Below, one piece after another: positions 36,106-44,266 of a DNA stretch of 64,000 nt (positions within the stretch are counted from its first letter, which is position 1; each line of letters opens with the position of its first letter). The DNA is from Acidobacteriota bacterium (lineage in GTDB: Bacteria; Acidobacteriota; Blastocatellia; Pyrinomonadales; Pyrinomonadaceae), in assembly GCA_019639235.1 (NCBI GenBank), contig JAHBSG010000008.1, positions 1 through 64,000 of the forward strand. Direction: 5' to 3'. The translations under genes were made by a program, and so were the position numbers. A model generated the notes under the pieces. It did no database searches, was not told the DNA's origin, and saw only the letters and a list, made by a program, of their open reading frames with translations.

Positions 36106-36126
36106 CCCAGATCCGCGGATCGGGCT
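36104..36126. terminator. terminator hairpin between convergent genes (mainly for aspS)
   Basis: Arms AGCCC-GATCCG / CGGATC-GGGCT pair over 11 bases with one bulged A. On the minus strand the hairpin is followed by a T-rich stretch (ATTTTGCTTTCTT), so it fits termination of aspS. Bidirectional use is possible. Confidence 0.6.
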
Positions 36127-37940
36127 CAATCTTCTTCATTGACAGAGATCCCAAGCTCATCAAGCTGAGATGGGTCGACCACTCCCGGTGAATCCATCAT
36201 CAGGTCCTGCGCCGAGGCCGTTTTCGGAAAAGCCATCACGTCACGAATATTTTCCGTTCCCACCAGTATCATGCAGGTCCTTTCGATACCGGCGGCGAAA
36301 CCGCCGTGCGGCGGCGTGCCATACTCAAGAGCATCGAGGAAAAATCCGAATTGCGAGCGAGCAGATTCGGGCGACATTCCAAGAGCCTTGAAGTTAAGCG
36401 CCTGAACGTCTTTCTGATGGATGCGGATCGAGCCGCCGGCGCATTCGTAACCGTTTATCACTGCGTCGTAGGCCTTTGCCCGCACGTTTCCAAGTAAATG
36501 ATGCTGAGACGAGTCGTTGACAGCCGTCTTGAACATCTCCAGATCTTCGTCCATCGGGGAAGTGAACGGATGATGTGCAGCGATGTAAGTATCGGTCTCA
36601 TCATCGTGTTCGAACATCGGGAACTCAGTGACGATCAGGCACTCGTATTTGCTGCGGTCGATCAGGTTCTCGCGTCGAGCGATCTCGTTCCGGAGCGCAC
36701 CGAGCGAGGCGGCGACCACGCTCTTTTTTCCGGCAACGATCAGAACGGCATCGCCCTTTTCGGCACCTGCCACAGCGGCCAACTCCGTGATCTTGGCTTC
36801 GCCAAGCACCTTCAGCAAGGATGAGGTCAACTCGTCGCCGATCTTGATCCATGCCATTGCTCCGGCACCATATCGTTTAACAAACTCCTGAAGCTCGTCC
36901 AGTTGCTTCCGGGAGTAGTCCGCTTTTCCTTTCGCAACGATGCATTTGATCTCACCGCCCTTTTCAAAGTTATCAGCGAACGGAGCGAAGTCGGTGCCCT
37001 TCAAAACGGCGCTAAGATCGTTAAGTTCCATTCCGAAACGGAGGTCGGGTTTGTCTGAGCCGTAGCGGCGCATCGCTTCTGCGTAGGTCATCCGCGGCCA
37101 TTCGGCAGGCAGATCGACGTCGATCAATTTAAGGACATGGTTGAACATACCCTCCATCTCGCGGTAAACCTGCTCGCGGTTGACGAAGGACATTTCCATA
37201 TCTAGCTGGGTAAATTCCGGCTGGCGGTCGGCGCGGAGGTCCTCATCGCGGAAACAGCGGGCGATCTGATAATACTTATCGAACCCGGCTATCATCGTGA
37301 TCTGTTTAAGGATCTGCGGCGACTGCGGCAGAGCAAAGAACTTTCCGGTATGGATACGCGAGGGAACGATGAAATCGCGGGCTCCTTCGGGCGTCGATTT
37401 CAAAAGGATCGGCGTTTCGATCTCAATAAAGCCGCGGCCATCGAAGTATTCGCGGATCGCTTTGACGGCCTTTGCCCGCATTCGGATGTTGTGCTGAAGC
37501 TGCGGCCGGCGAAGGTCCAGATAGCGATATTTCAGCCGCGTATCTTCGGCGGCGAGATTTTCTGAACCGGCGACCTCAAGCTGAAATGGCGGAACGGCGG
37601 CATCGTTGAGGATCAAAAGCTCCTCGACCTTTACTTCGATATCGCCGGTCGCGAGCTTCGAATTGTGTGTGCCCTCGGCACGGGACACGACCGCACCTTT
37701 GACAGCGATCACAAACTCGCCGCGGATCGATTTAGCCTTTGCATGAGCCTCAGCGGCCGTTTCGGAGCTGACGACCACCTGCGTAATTCCCTCGCGGTCG
37801 CGAAGATCAATGAAGGTGAAAACGCCAAAGTCGCGCTTCTTGGCGACCCAGCCCATGAGCACGACTCGTTCGCCAACGTTCTGTTCACGCAGTTCGCCGC
37901 AGGAATGAGTTCTTTCAAGGTTTCCCAAAACATCAAGCAT
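36126..37940 (-). CDS. aspS: aspartyl-tRNA synthetase
   Basis: Class II synthetase that charges tRNA-Asp (possibly also tRNA-Asn). About 604 residues: an OB-fold anticodon domain begins ERTHSCGELREQNVG and contains GWVAKKRDFGVFTFIDLRDREG. Motif 1 is FIEIETPILLKSTPEGARD, motif 2 is RCFRDEDLRADRQPEFTQLD, and motif 3 is GFAAGIERTCMIL. The bacterial GAD insertion domain lies between. The ATG at 37940 is chosen because the next upstream ATG (37973) lies inside a terminator hairpin. The start directly follows a T tract, so no Shine-Dalgarno sequence is present. Confidence 0.95.
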   Translation of the reverse strand: MLDVLGNLERTHSCGELREQNVGERVVLMGWVAKKRDFGVFTFIDLRDREGITQVVVSSETAAEAHAKAKSIRGEFVIAVKGAVVSRAEGTHNSKLATGDIEVKVEELLILNDAAVPPFQLEVAGSENLAAEDTRLKYRYLDLRRPQLQHNIRMRAKAVKAIREYFDGRGFIEIETPILLKSTPEGARDFIVPSRIHTGKFFALPQSPQILKQITMIAGFDKYYQIARCFRDEDLRADRQPEFTQLDMEMSFVNREQVYREMEGMFNHVLKLIDVDLPAEWPRMTYAEAMRRYGSDKPDLRFGMELNDLSAVLKGTDFAPFADNFEKGGEIKCIVAKGKADYSRKQLDELQEFVKRYGAGAMAWIKIGDELTSSLLKVLGEAKITELAAVAGAEKGDAVLIVAGKKSVVAASLGALRNEIARRENLIDRSKYECLIVTEFPMFEHDDETDTYIAAHHPFTSPMDEDLEMFKTAVNDSSQHHLLGNVRAKAYDAVINGYECAGGSIRIHQKDVQALNFKALGMSPESARSQFGFFLDALEYGTPPHGGFAAGIERTCMILVGTENIRDVMAFPKTASAQDLMMDSPGVVDPSQLDELGISVNEED

Positions 37941-37982
37941 AAAAAAACAAAAAAGCCTTTCGATCTGCGACAAACGAAAGGC
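37941..37982 (-). terminator. Rho-independent terminator (or attenuator) abutting the aspS start codon
   Basis: Read on the minus strand, GCCTTTCG, a 12-base loop and CGAAAGGC form a perfect 8-base stem, followed by TTTTTTGTTTTTTT that runs straight into the aspS ATG. It lies 73 bases after the cdsA stop, so it most simply ends the pyrE-cdsA operon. Confidence 0.78.
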
Positions 37983-38055
37983 GGAACGCGATCAATTCTG
38001 CGTCCTCGCCCTAGGTATTATTGTCGTTGTTCAGCCGAAAAGCGTTCATCAAACG

Positions 38056-38895
38056 TTAAAAATAAAGACGAGCGAAATAATACAAGATGGGAGCGTTCAA
38101 AAGCAAACTGTCGAGCCTGTCGAGCAGGCCGCCGTGGCCGGGCAGAATATTTGCTGCGTCCTTTGTGCCTGAGCCTCGCTTCATCGCGCTCTCGGCCAAG
38201 TCGCCCAGAACACCGACCGCTGCCATAACGATACCCAAACCAACGGCAAACCAAACATTCAGCTCGGGGAAAAATAACCAGGAACAGGCCGCCGCTATAA
38301 CGGCCGCCGCCAAAAGGCCGCCGATCAGCCCCTCGATCGTCTTTCCGGGCGAGATCGCCGGTGCAAGTTTGTGCTTGCCGAATGCCCGTCCGGCAAAATA
38401 TGCACCCGAATCCGAGCCAAAGATCACCGCAAAAAAGAAGAGCAAAAGCTTCGTTGAAAGCCCCGGAACGTTCTCAAATCCAACCCTCGTGGCGATCAGG
38501 AACCCGCCGAGAAAGGCGATGTAGATCACCCCAAAAACCGTAACGCCCAGCCCCGCAAGCAGCTTCGAAAAGTCCTTTTGGAATCTGAACGTTTCCGCAA
38601 TTATGACAACGATCAATGAAAGCGCCAGAGTGAGCAACAAGAGCTCCGGGGATTTTGCCGGAGCGTCGAAAATGAACGCAACAACTAGAGCGGCCGCACC
38701 AAGATATGCCAAACCGGCGTCGGCCTTTAGTTCAAGTTTTTTCGTAAGCGTGAAGAACTCGAACAGCCCCGCACCGAGGGCAAGGACAGCGATCGCCACA
38801 AAAAGCCAAACGGAGTCGGGAAACCACCAGGGAACGATCACCGAAGCGATCAGGATCGGCAGGGCAATTGCGGCGGTAAGAAGTCGGGTTTTCAT
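38056..38895 (-). CDS. cdsA: phosphatidate cytidylyltransferase
   Basis: CdsA makes CDP-diacylglycerol from phosphatidic acid and CTP, the branch point of phospholipid synthesis. The 279-residue protein has about seven or eight hydrophobic segments. The C-terminal signature region reads SDSGAYFAGRAFGKHKL, then SPGKTIEGLIGG, and later GDLAESAMKR and LPGHGGLLDRLDS. It is intact at normal length. It follows uppS by 60 bases in the pyrE-truA-uppS operon; uppS-cdsA is a widely conserved gene pair. Confidence 0.96.
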   Translation of the reverse strand: MKTRLLTAAIALPILIASVIVPWWFPDSVWLFVAIAVLALGAGLFEFFTLTKKLELKADAGLAYLGAAALVVAFIFDAPAKSPELLLLTLALSLIVVIIAETFRFQKDFSKLLAGLGVTVFGVIYIAFLGGFLIATRVGFENVPGLSTKLLLFFFAVIFGSDSGAYFAGRAFGKHKLAPAISPGKTIEGLIGGLLAAAVIAAACSWLFFPELNVWFAVGLGIVMAAVGVLGDLAESAMKRGSGTKDAANILPGHGGLLDRLDSLLLNAPILYYFARLYF

Positions 38896-38955
38896 TCAAA
38901 GATTGTTCGCGAGAATGCATCGAATAGGCAATTGCCTTCGCATTTCCGGCGCCAT

Positions 38956-39756
38956 TCAGGAAGATCTGACATCGCCAAATCGGCGGTCGCGTTTCTGATA
39001 TTCAATGATCGCCTCAAAAATATGCGGGCGTCGGAAGTCCGGGAAAAGCGTTTCCGTCACATAGATCTCCGCGTAGGCGATCTGCCAAAGCAGGAAATTC
39101 GAGATACGCATTTCGCCGCTCGTACGGATCAGAAGGTCAACGTCCGGCAGGCCCGCGGTATAGAGATGGGCTTCGATGTCAGCGCCCGTTACCGACTCAA
39201 AGCTGCGTCCCGAGGCTGCTAGATCCGCTGCTGTTCCTTTGAACGCCTGCACGAGTTCCGACCGCCCGCCGTAGTTCAACGCAACATTCAAGATCATCCC
39301 GGTGTTCGAACTCGTCTTGCTTACCGCGGCATCGATCTCTTTCCGCACGTCATCCGCAAGCCCGGCGATATCGCCAATTGGCTGAAAGCGGATATTGTTC
39401 TTATGTACCTCGTTGAGCTCGCTGCGCAGGTATTTCTTGAGCATCGACATCAGGCCTGAAACTTCGGCTTTCGGCCGCTTCCAGTTCTCGGTCGAGAATG
39501 CGTAAAGCGTGATCGCCGGGATCTTGAGCCGGGCACAAGTGTCAACTATCGCCCGTACCGATTCCGCACCTGCCCGATGGCCGAATATCCTCGGCTTGCC
39601 CCGGCGGCGTGCCCAGCGGCCATTGCCATCCATGATAATCGCGATGTGCCGGGGAAGGCGCTCGGCATCGACCGCCGAAAGGAGTTCGGCCTCCTTTGAG
39701 TTCTTTTTGATAACTTCGGCAAACGCTTCGATCATCTGGATATAAGCCTCGGTCAT
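38956..39756 (-). CDS. uppS: undecaprenyl diphosphate synthase (isoprenyl transferase)
   Basis: UppS condenses isopentenyl diphosphate with farnesyl diphosphate to give the C55 lipid carrier of cell-wall synthesis. The 266-residue protein has the signature HIAIIMDGNGRWA with catalytic Asp43, TLYAFSTENWKRP, NVALNYGGRSELV, and the C-terminal DLLIRTSGEMRISNFLLWQ and AYAEIYVTETLFPDF. The start overlaps the DUF952 stop by four bases, indicating translational coupling. The N-terminus is about 20 residues longer than many homologues; the real start could be one of the internal ATGs. Confidence 0.96.
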   Translation of the reverse strand: MTEAYIQMIEAFAEVIKKNSKEAELLSAVDAERLPRHIAIIMDGNGRWARRRGKPRIFGHRAGAESVRAIVDTCARLKIPAITLYAFSTENWKRPKAEVSGLMSMLKKYLRSELNEVHKNNIRFQPIGDIAGLADDVRKEIDAAVSKTSSNTGMILNVALNYGGRSELVQAFKGTAADLAASGRSFESVTGADIEAHLYTAGLPDVDLLIRTSGEMRISNFLLWQIAYAEIYVTETLFPDFRRPHIFEAIIEYQKRDRRFGDVRSS

Positions 39757-40064
39757 CCGCCGGGCCTGAGCTGCCGTTCTTCAGCACGAATAATGGCCTC
39801 GGGATCGATCGGCCCGAAAACATGCGGATACACTTCGTTATTTGTTGAGGGCTCGAAGACGAGCTTCGAACTCAATTTCTCCGGATCGATCTCAAGTACC
39901 ACAACCCTTGAAACACCGCCGAAATACCGTTCCAACACGCCCTCTAACTGCTCGGCTGAACTGCAATGAATAAACCCCTCGGCCGCGAGGCTGTCTGCGG
40001 TGATCTCTTCGTCAGACTGCCGGGCGTTCCAGGTATCGGGAAGCATTACGTGGTAGATATGCAT
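39753..40064 (-). CDS. DUF952 family protein
   Basis: This 103-residue protein has the full DUF952 layout: IYHVMLPDTW at the N-terminus, AEGFIHCSSAEQLEGVLERYF, VVVLEIDPEKL, VYPHVFGPID and a terminal acidic helix. The family resembles ADP-ribosyltransferase-like or RES-type small domains structurally, but the function is not established. It overlaps uppS by four bases and begins nine bases after truA, so it is part of the operon. Confidence 0.88.
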   Translation of the reverse strand: MHIYHVMLPDTWNARQSDEEITADSLAAEGFIHCSSAEQLEGVLERYFGGVSRVVVLEIDPEKLSSKLVFEPSTNNEVYPHVFGPIDPEAIIRAEERQLRPGG

Positions 40065-40073
40065 TAGTTCAAA

Positions 40074-40826
40074 CTAGTCGTATTCAACCCGATGAAGGCA
40101 AAGCCCCTGCGGCGGTGCCGTGCGTCCGGCAAGGGTCCGATCTCCGTTGACCATGGCCGTCTGAATTGTATCAGAATCCCGCGTTCCCAGCCCGACCTCC
40201 AAAAGCGTCCCGACGATCGATCGAACCATGTAGCGAAGAAATCCGTTTGCCGTGATCCGGAACTCGATCAGCATGGCTCCCGCCCGCTCGTCCCACGAGG
40301 TTTCGAAGCCGCAGTCGATCACGTTCCGAACGCGGTTTTCTGCATCCGATTGGGCCGCGGAAAAGGCCGTCCAATCGTGCTCACCGAGCAGAAGCCGGGA
40401 AGCAGACCGCATCGCATTCACATCGAGCGGATTTGATTCGTGAAGAGCAAAACGCCGCCAAAAAGGGGACATCACCGGAGCATTCACGATACGGTAGATG
40501 TATGTCTTCTTCTTCGCAGAGAAGCGGGCGTGAAACTCGTCCGGCGCATATTCAACGTTCATTATCCGGATGTCACGCCAGAGATTTCCGTTGATCGCCG
40601 CTCGCAGTTTCTCGGGCGTAAAGCTCTTGGACAAGACAACATTTGCCACTTGGCCTTCCGCGTGGACACCCGCATCTGTTCTCCCCGAACCAAGTATGCC
40701 AACCTCATGGCCCTCGAGAACGCCCAGCACTCTTTCTAATTCGCCCTGGATGGTCCGGTCGCTCTCCTGACGCTGCCAGCCATGGAAATCGGTGCCGTCA
40801 TACTGGATCAGAAGCTTATAGTTCAT
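40074..40826 (-). CDS. truA: tRNA pseudouridine synthase A (TruA)
   Basis: TruA makes pseudouridine at positions 38-40 of tRNA anticodon stems. The 250-residue protein has LLIQYDGTDFHGWQRQ at the start, the catalytic Asp51 in SGRTDAGVHA, LPKKKTY-like AKKKTYIYRI, ENRVRNVIDCGF and a C-terminal GFLRYMVRSIVGTLLEVG. It is of normal length and intact. It overlaps the ATP-grasp gene by 11 bases and is the third gene of the pyrE operon. Confidence 0.95.
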   Translation of the reverse strand: MNYKLLIQYDGTDFHGWQRQESDRTIQGELERVLGVLEGHEVGILGSGRTDAGVHAEGQVANVVLSKSFTPEKLRAAINGNLWRDIRIMNVEYAPDEFHARFSAKKKTYIYRIVNAPVMSPFWRRFALHESNPLDVNAMRSASRLLLGEHDWTAFSAAQSDAENRVRNVIDCGFETSWDERAGAMLIEFRITANGFLRYMVRSIVGTLLEVGLGTRDSDTIQTAMVNGDRTLAGRTAPPQGLCLHRVEYD

Positions 40827-41682
40827 TCATTCTCTGATCGAATGCCCGAGCAAATCGAGCGGCAGACCCGTGATCCATACGGAAATAGAGTGCGGGTTCT
40901 ATCAGTTCGACCTCCATGATCTCAAACCCGCCGCTTGAACCCCGAACCGCATCGATCCGAGCGTAAAGTAGTCGCTCGCCGAGAGACACCAAGACCCGAT
41001 CGCCCAAATTTGAGAGCTCGGTTTCGGGCTCGGCGGGGCTGATCAAACCACCATGCTCTTCCTGAACCCGAAAGTCACCCGATCTCGGCGACTTTAAGAT
41101 CGCATGACTGAACTCGCCGTTGAAATAGAACAATGAATACTCGCCCTCGCGCGTGATCGATTCCATGAAGGGCTGCATCATGAACTCACGCCCATCGAAT
41201 TTCCGAGCGACTTCCGCGTCAAATTCCCGAAGCCGGAAGGTGTCTTGAGCCGTAGCGCTGACCGTCGGCTTGATAACGATCTCATCGGTGCCCGCAACTT
41301 CCCGGAACTGCTGAAACTTGCGTTCGTCGAGCCCGCCTTCGGAAAATGCCGTCCTTACCACCGGTATACCTTTCGCCTCAATGTCCGAAAGATATTTCTT
41401 GTTCAGGTTCCACTCCACGATCCGTAGCGGATTTTCAAGACGGGTTCCCGAGTCTTCGATCCTTTTCAAAGCTTCCAAAAAGCTGTCGGGGTCGTCCTGG
41501 TAGTCCCACGGCGTTCTGATCACCACAGATTCGTATCGTTGCCAATCTGCGGCCGTGTTCCTCCAGGATTCGTATGAAACCTGCCATCCGAGCGAAGCTA
41601 GTGGAGCTACCGCGAGTTCATCATCGAAGGTATAACCCGTAAGGTCGTCCGTGGTCAGGAAACAAACGTCGCGCATTGTCAC
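40816..41682 (-). CDS. ATP-grasp family protein
   Basis: The 288-residue protein resembles the RimK/glutathione-synthetase side of the ATP-grasp superfamily. It starts with a Rossmann-like segment (DVCFLTTDDLTG and SYESWRNTAADWQRYESVVIRTPWDY). It has a WNLNKKYLSDIEAKGIPVVRT segment before the ATP-binding domain, EIVIKPTVSATAQDTFRL with the binding Lys, and FMMQPFMESITREGEYSLFYFNG. The terminal part, with IDAVR and MEVELIEPALYFR, carries metal ligands of the family. It should ligate a carboxylate to an amine using ATP; the substrate is unknown. It overlaps pyrE by four bases and truA by eleven. Confidence 0.85.
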   Translation of the reverse strand: MTMRDVCFLTTDDLTGYTFDDELAVAPLASLGWQVSYESWRNTAADWQRYESVVIRTPWDYQDDPDSFLEALKRIEDSGTRLENPLRIVEWNLNKKYLSDIEAKGIPVVRTAFSEGGLDERKFQQFREVAGTDEIVIKPTVSATAQDTFRLREFDAEVARKFDGREFMMQPFMESITREGEYSLFYFNGEFSHAILKSPRSGDFRVQEEHGGLISPAEPETELSNLGDRVLVSLGERLLYARIDAVRGSSGGFEIMEVELIEPALYFRMDHGSAARFARAFDQRMNEL

Positions 41683-42263
41683 TTACCTTGCGACTTGCGG
41701 CTTCCGGGCATGACCGCATCGAGGCCCTCAGCACACATCGGGCAATATTGCGGAGCAAACGACGGAACGTCGATAGTTACAAGTGATGTGCGCTCAACCC
41801 CAACGTCAGCTTTTCCATTGGAACGATCAATGATGGTCGCGGCTCCGATCACGTCGGCACCGCGTGAGGTAAGAGATTCGATGCATTCCTTGGTCGTGCC
41901 GCCGGTGGTCATCACGTCCTCGACGACCAGGATCTTCTCGCCTTCCTTTATCTTGAACCCACGGCGCACCGTCATGATCTGATTCTGCCGCTCGGTCCAT
42001 ATGAATCGGACGTTGAGAGCCGCAGCGACCGCATAGCCGACAACCAAACCGCCGATCGCGGGCGATGCGACCGTTTCAATGCCGGCTTCGAGATAGTTTT
42101 CCGCTATCTCTGCGGCAAATCGCGTCGTATCTGCCGGATACTGAAGTGCAAGGGCACACTGTAGATAGATCGGGCTGTGCAAGCCGCTTGAGAGGACAAA
42201 ATGGCCCTCTAGCAAAGCGTCGGTATCGCGAAAATGCTGAAGGATCTGTTCAGAATTCATCAT
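41679..42263 (-). CDS. pyrE: orotate phosphoribosyltransferase
   Basis: PyrE joins orotate to PRPP, giving orotidylate in pyrimidine synthesis. About 194 residues: an N-terminal SSGLHSPIYLQCALALQYP region, the loop around FIWTERQNQIMTVRRGFKI, and the PRPP-binding motif ILVVEDVMTTGGTTKE. The start at 42263 (tandem ATG codons) is chosen because homologues begin near EQILQHFRDT; an open extension to 42329 lacks conservation. It is the first gene of a minus-strand operon and is divergent from the exonuclease gene. The overlap with the ATP-grasp gene is four bases. Confidence 0.93.
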   Translation of the reverse strand: MMNSEQILQHFRDTDALLEGHFVLSSGLHSPIYLQCALALQYPADTTRFAAEIAENYLEAGIETVASPAIGGLVVGYAVAAALNVRFIWTERQNQIMTVRRGFKIKEGEKILVVEDVMTTGGTTKECIESLTSRGADVIGAATIIDRSNGKADVGVERTSLVTIDVPSFAPQYCPMCAEGLDAVMPGSRKSQGK

Positions 42264-42355
42264 TTCTGGTGGTGCGGGCAAAGAGATCACCGAACCTGCA
42301 TTATGCCAAAAGCCGAGGAATCTGCCCAACCATCGTGCGCGATTTGCCGCAAAGG

Positions 42356-42384
42356 TTGGATGTTCGCGGTCACACCGCTAGAAT
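42356..42384 (+). promoter_or_regulatory. promoter TTGGAT-N17-TAGAAT, predicting a leaderless exonuclease mRNA
   Basis: A one-mismatch -10 hexamer (TAGAAT, 42379-42384) lies 17 bases after a weak -35 (TTGGAT). The ATG at 42393 is nine bases after the -10, so transcription would begin at or within two or three bases of it. Confidence 0.55.
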
Positions 42385-42392
42385 GAGATTGT

Positions 42393-43217
42393 ATGCCGCC
42401 GTACCCGAATCTGATCTGCGATGCTTTGCTGATCAGTGAGACAATTGAGTTCCTCAAGCACCGCGGCGGGCGCGCGTCAGCTATATCTGTTGTCGGGTCG
42501 GTGATGAAGATCGATGTTCGTGAGCCGGCACTTGCCTGCACTCTCGCTGAAGGATTGGTCGACAGGGACGCACGGATCCGCATTGATGAGGCCGATGTCG
42601 TGTTGGCGGCAAACGATGACGGCTGTTTGGATCTGCGTAACTCGGAATTTGTCGTCATTGATCTTGAAACGACCGGGGCAAAAGCTCCGCCGTGCAAGGT
42701 GACCGAGATCGGTGCGTATCGCGTTTCGAATGGCGAGATAGATGCGGAGTATCACTCGCTGATAAATCCGGAGACGGAAATACCGCCGTTCATCACATCG
42801 CTCACGGGTATCAATAACGAAATGGTTGCCGATGCCCCGACGTTTCGAGAGGTTTCCGGCGAGCTTTTGGAGTTCATTGGCGGCGCGGTCCTCGTTGCAC
42901 ATAATGCGCACTTCGATGTGAGTTTTTTGAACAGCGAGATCGGGCAGGTTTATCTGGATTACCGGCTAGGAAATCCTCAGCTTTGCACGGTTCAGCTTTC
43001 CCGGCATGTCTTGCCGCACATCGAGAATCACAAGCTTCAAACTGTTGCCCGGCACTACGACATTAAGCTTGAGAATCATCACCGGGCCGCTGATGATGCC
43101 CGTGCGACCGCCCAGATATTCATCAATTTGCTTGGTGAACTGAGCGAAATGGGGATCAACGACCTTGCCTCGGCACGAAAACTCGGCGGGCGACGAAGAA
43201 AATGGAAAACAGCATGA
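42393..43217 (+). CDS. DEDDh 3'-5' exonuclease (DNA polymerase III epsilon-like)
   Basis: The 274-residue protein has a DnaQ-type exonuclease domain (residues ~85-250). Motif I is VIDLETTG, motif II is [13 protein letters not shown], and motif III is [13 protein letters not shown] with the DEDDh His and Asp. All four acidic ligands are present. The first ~85 residues ([28 protein letters not shown]-like, [15 protein letters not shown]) look like a winged-helix-like addition not found in the plain epsilon subunit. The C-terminus is basic (GGRRRKWK). It may be a repair exonuclease rather than the replicative proofreader. It overlaps queF by 16 bases. Confidence 0.88.
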   Translation: MPPYPNLICDALLISETIEFLKHRGGRASAISVVGSVMKIDVREPALACTLAEGLVDRDARIRIDEADVVLAANDDGCLDLRNSEFVVIDLETTGAKAPPCKVTEIGAYRVSNGEIDAEYHSLINPETEIPPFITSLTGINNEMVADAPTFREVSGELLEFIGGAVLVAHNAHFDVSFLNSEIGQVYLDYRLGNPQLCTVQLSRHVLPHIENHKLQTVARHYDIKLENHHRAADDARATAQIFINLLGELSEMGINDLASARKLGGRRRKWKTA

Positions 43218-43621
43218 CCTTACCACCTGAGAACCTGCAGGATCTTGACATACGTTCCACTCCGCGGGATGAGATGAACCTTGTTCCGCTGGACACTTTC
43301 GGCTACGAGTTCCCGGGCAATCGCATCTGGATCGATTTTGAGATCCCGGAATTCACCGCGATCTGCCCGTTCTCGGACTTTCCGGATTTCGCTACTATCA
43401 AGCTCAGCTACGTGCCGAACGAGCGGTGCATTGAACTTAAGAGCCTGAAGCTTTATATCAATTCATTCAGGGAAGTGAAGATATTTCACGAGCACGTAAT
43501 GAACGTGATCCTAGAAGATTTTGTGAAGGCCTGCGATCCGTTAGAGGTCAAGCTGGTCGGCGATTTCAATGTTCGGGGAAATATAAAGACGGTCGTGCGT
43601 GCTGAATACACCAAAGCCTAA
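43202..43621 (+). CDS. queF: NADPH-dependent 7-cyano-7-deazaguanine reductase
   Basis: QueF reduces preQ0 to preQ1, a step in making queuosine in tRNA. The 139-residue, short (type I) enzyme has catalytic Cys55 in [11 protein letters not shown] and Asp62, at the same positions as the Bacillus enzyme. It also has the QueF motif ELKSLKLY (78-85) that binds NADPH. The start overlaps the exonuclease gene by 16 bases. The stop overlaps the convergent carD stop by three or four bases. No other queuosine gene is in the window. Confidence 0.95.
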   Translation: MENSMTLPPENLQDLDIRSTPRDEMNLVPLDTFGYEFPGNRIWIDFEIPEFTAICPFSDFPDFATIKLSYVPNERCIELKSLKLYINSFREVKIFHEHVMNVILEDFVKACDPLEVKLVGDFNVRGNIKTVVRAEYTKA

Positions 43622-44163
43622 TGTGAGTTGTTGCCGTTCATTACGCGCGGCTGGACGGTCTGGTGCTTTTCGCAGGCCTTGGCAACAAGCTTGTCGACCT
43701 TTTCGACAGCGATCTCCTCATCCATCGGTTCGGCGACAAGGATCTCTGAGAGAATAAGGCTTCTGGATTTATCAAGAAGGGTTTGTTCGCGGAAGGACAG
43801 TTTCTTTTCGTAGCTAAGAAAAGTAAGTTTCTTTAGTACGTCGGCAACCGCGAAAAGGTCGCCGCTCCGTAATTTTTCGGCAAACTCCTTCGATCTGGAT
43901 TTCCAATCACATGAGACGAGCTCGAAATCTGCCGAGAGCGAGCGAATAAGCTTTTTGCATTGCTGGGGCGAAATGACCGGCCGTATCCCGATATTTTCCG
44001 CATTGTCGAGCGGAACAAGAATCGTGGAATTGTCACTGATAAGCCGAAGTGTGTAGCACTTCACAGAGGTACTTCCAAGAGTGGTTCGCCGGATTGATTC
44101 GACGATGCATACTCCTTGATTTGGGTAGGCGACCTTTTCTCCGACTGAAAGATCCATAAGCAC
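43618..44163 (-). CDS. CarD family transcriptional regulator
   Basis: CarD-type proteins bind the RNA polymerase beta subunit and stabilise open promoter complexes, often affecting rRNA and stress genes. The 181-residue protein has the N-terminal Tudor-like RNAP-interaction domain ([38 protein letters not shown]) and a C-terminal helical DNA-binding part ([27 protein letters not shown]). GAGGTG upstream supports the start; the second Met (44157) is an alternative. It lies 103 bases after phoR on the same strand and might be read through from it. It is convergent with queF, with overlapping stop codons. Confidence 0.9.
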   Translation of the reverse strand: MLMDLSVGEKVAYPNQGVCIVESIRRTTLGSTSVKCYTLRLISDNSTILVPLDNAENIGIRPVISPQQCKKLIRSLSADFELVSCDWKSRSKEFAEKLRSGDLFAVADVLKKLTFLSYEKKLSFREQTLLDKSRSLILSEILVAEPMDEEIAVEKVDKLVAKACEKHQTVQPRVMNGNNSH

Positions 44164-44266
44164 CTCGCCCCCGCGAAACGTTGCGGAACTCGAAAGGACT
44201 GTTTGAACCTATTTGGCCCGGTCGTGAGGAAAATCCAAAAGGGAACACCGGAATAATACCACAATT

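Noticed and set aside
37940..38055. T-box riboswitch upstream of aspS
   Set aside because: A terminator hairpin is present but no T-box sequence, specifier loop or long leader (only 115 bases are available).
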